Assembly (NCBI GenBank): GCA_013205585.1
Contig: JABMML010000001.1
Coordinates: forward strand, 1-5,575
From: Chitinophagaceae bacterium
GTDB taxonomy: Bacteria > Bacteroidota > Bacteroidia > Chitinophagales > Chitinophagaceae
Direction: 5' to 3'
DNA length: 5,575 bases
The notes beneath the pieces are model-generated. The model was not told where the DNA came from and ran no database searches. It saw only the letters and a list, made by a program, of their open reading frames with translations. The translations under genes and the position numbers were made by a program. Below, piece after piece: positions 5,424 to 5,575 of this stretch (within the stretch, counting starts at the first letter, position 1; each line of letters begins with the position of its first letter).

Positions 5424-5575
5424 ATGCAATCAAAGCTTCCCCATATAGGTACTAGTATATTTACAGTCATGAGCCAATTGGCTGTAAAGCATAATGCTAT
5501 TAATTTAGGCCAAGGCTTCCCTGATTTTCCTATGAGTGAAGCCCTCATTGATTGTGTCACAGAGGCCATGAAAGC
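5424..5575 (+). CDS. Class I/II PLP-dependent aminotransferase, YbdL / kynurenine-aminotransferase type (5' part)
   Basis: The first 50 codons are present and the window ends within the gene. The translation begins MQSKLPHIGTSIFTVMSQLA and continues with INLGQGFPDF at residues 27-36. The SKLP-x-x-G-T-x-IFT start and the N-L-x-QGFPDF motif mark the methionine/glutamine/kynurenine aminotransferase group that includes E. coli YbdL, in which the glycine-containing loop binds the substrate carboxylate. These are cytoplasmic fold-type I enzymes that transfer the amino group to a 2-oxo acid; methionine regeneration is the likeliest role but the substrate cannot be read from this fragment. The PLP lysine lies beyond the window. 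Seven bases separate it from the TolC-family gene, with no terminator between, so co-transcription is likely. No Shine-Dalgarno precedes the ATG. The cut is the window edge, not a broken gene. Confidence 0.9.
   Translation, partial: MQSKLPHIGTSIFTVMSQLAVKHNAINLGQGFPDFPMSEALIDCVTEAMK

Noticed and set aside
1..5575. A hidden novel system (retron, toxin-antitoxin, CRISPR, phage or transposon remnant)
   Set aside because: Almost all of the window is taken by recognisable housekeeping or envelope genes, the longest gap is 130 bp, and no direct-repeat array, terminal inverted repeats or reverse transcriptase/nuclease motifs are present.

Overview
This is an ordinary housekeeping stretch, most likely from a Bacteroidota chromosome. 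Four things point there: the gene order rplM-rpsI-rpsB-tsf, AT-rich spacers, no Shine-Dalgarno motif before any of the seven visible starts, and S9, S2 and EF-Ts sequences of the type I know from that phylum. The order or genus cannot be settled from this window. I found no mobile element, CRISPR array, rRNA or tRNA gene, prophage or defence locus, and no convincing undescribed system.

Layout. Positions 1-1376 hold the end of rplM (L13), rpsI (S9) and rpsB (S2), closely spaced on the plus strand. A strong intrinsic terminator at 1385-1435 and a small second hairpin separate rpsB from tsf (EF-Ts, 1488-2321). A bidirectional terminator at 2343-2375 closes tsf and also serves the convergent AIM24/TIGR00266-family gene on the minus strand (2390-3181). 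A 130-bp AT-rich divergent spacer (3182-3311) leads to pyrH (UMP kinase, 3312-4028) on the plus strand. After 74 bp comes a TolC-family outer-membrane efflux protein (4103-5416). Seven bases later starts a class I/II aminotransferase of the YbdL/kynurenine-aminotransferase type, cut by the window edge.

How the genes relate. S9, S2 and EF-Ts serve translation, and L13-S9 is a classic co-expressed pair. PyrH makes UDP for RNA and cell-wall precursor synthesis, and in many bacteria it follows rpsB-tsf. Here the rpsB-tsf-pyrH core is kept but interrupted by the opposite-strand AIM24 gene, and frr is not downstream of pyrH. The TolC homologue and the aminotransferase are probably co-transcribed by proximity, with no obvious shared function.

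The points most worth a second look are the leaders of rpsI, rpsB and tsf, which together contain no G in 101 nt; the rpsB-tsf terminator, whose only departures from Watson-Crick pairing are G-U wobbles; the charge-segregated C-terminal tail of S2; and the three-fold recurring glycine motif in the AIM24 protein.
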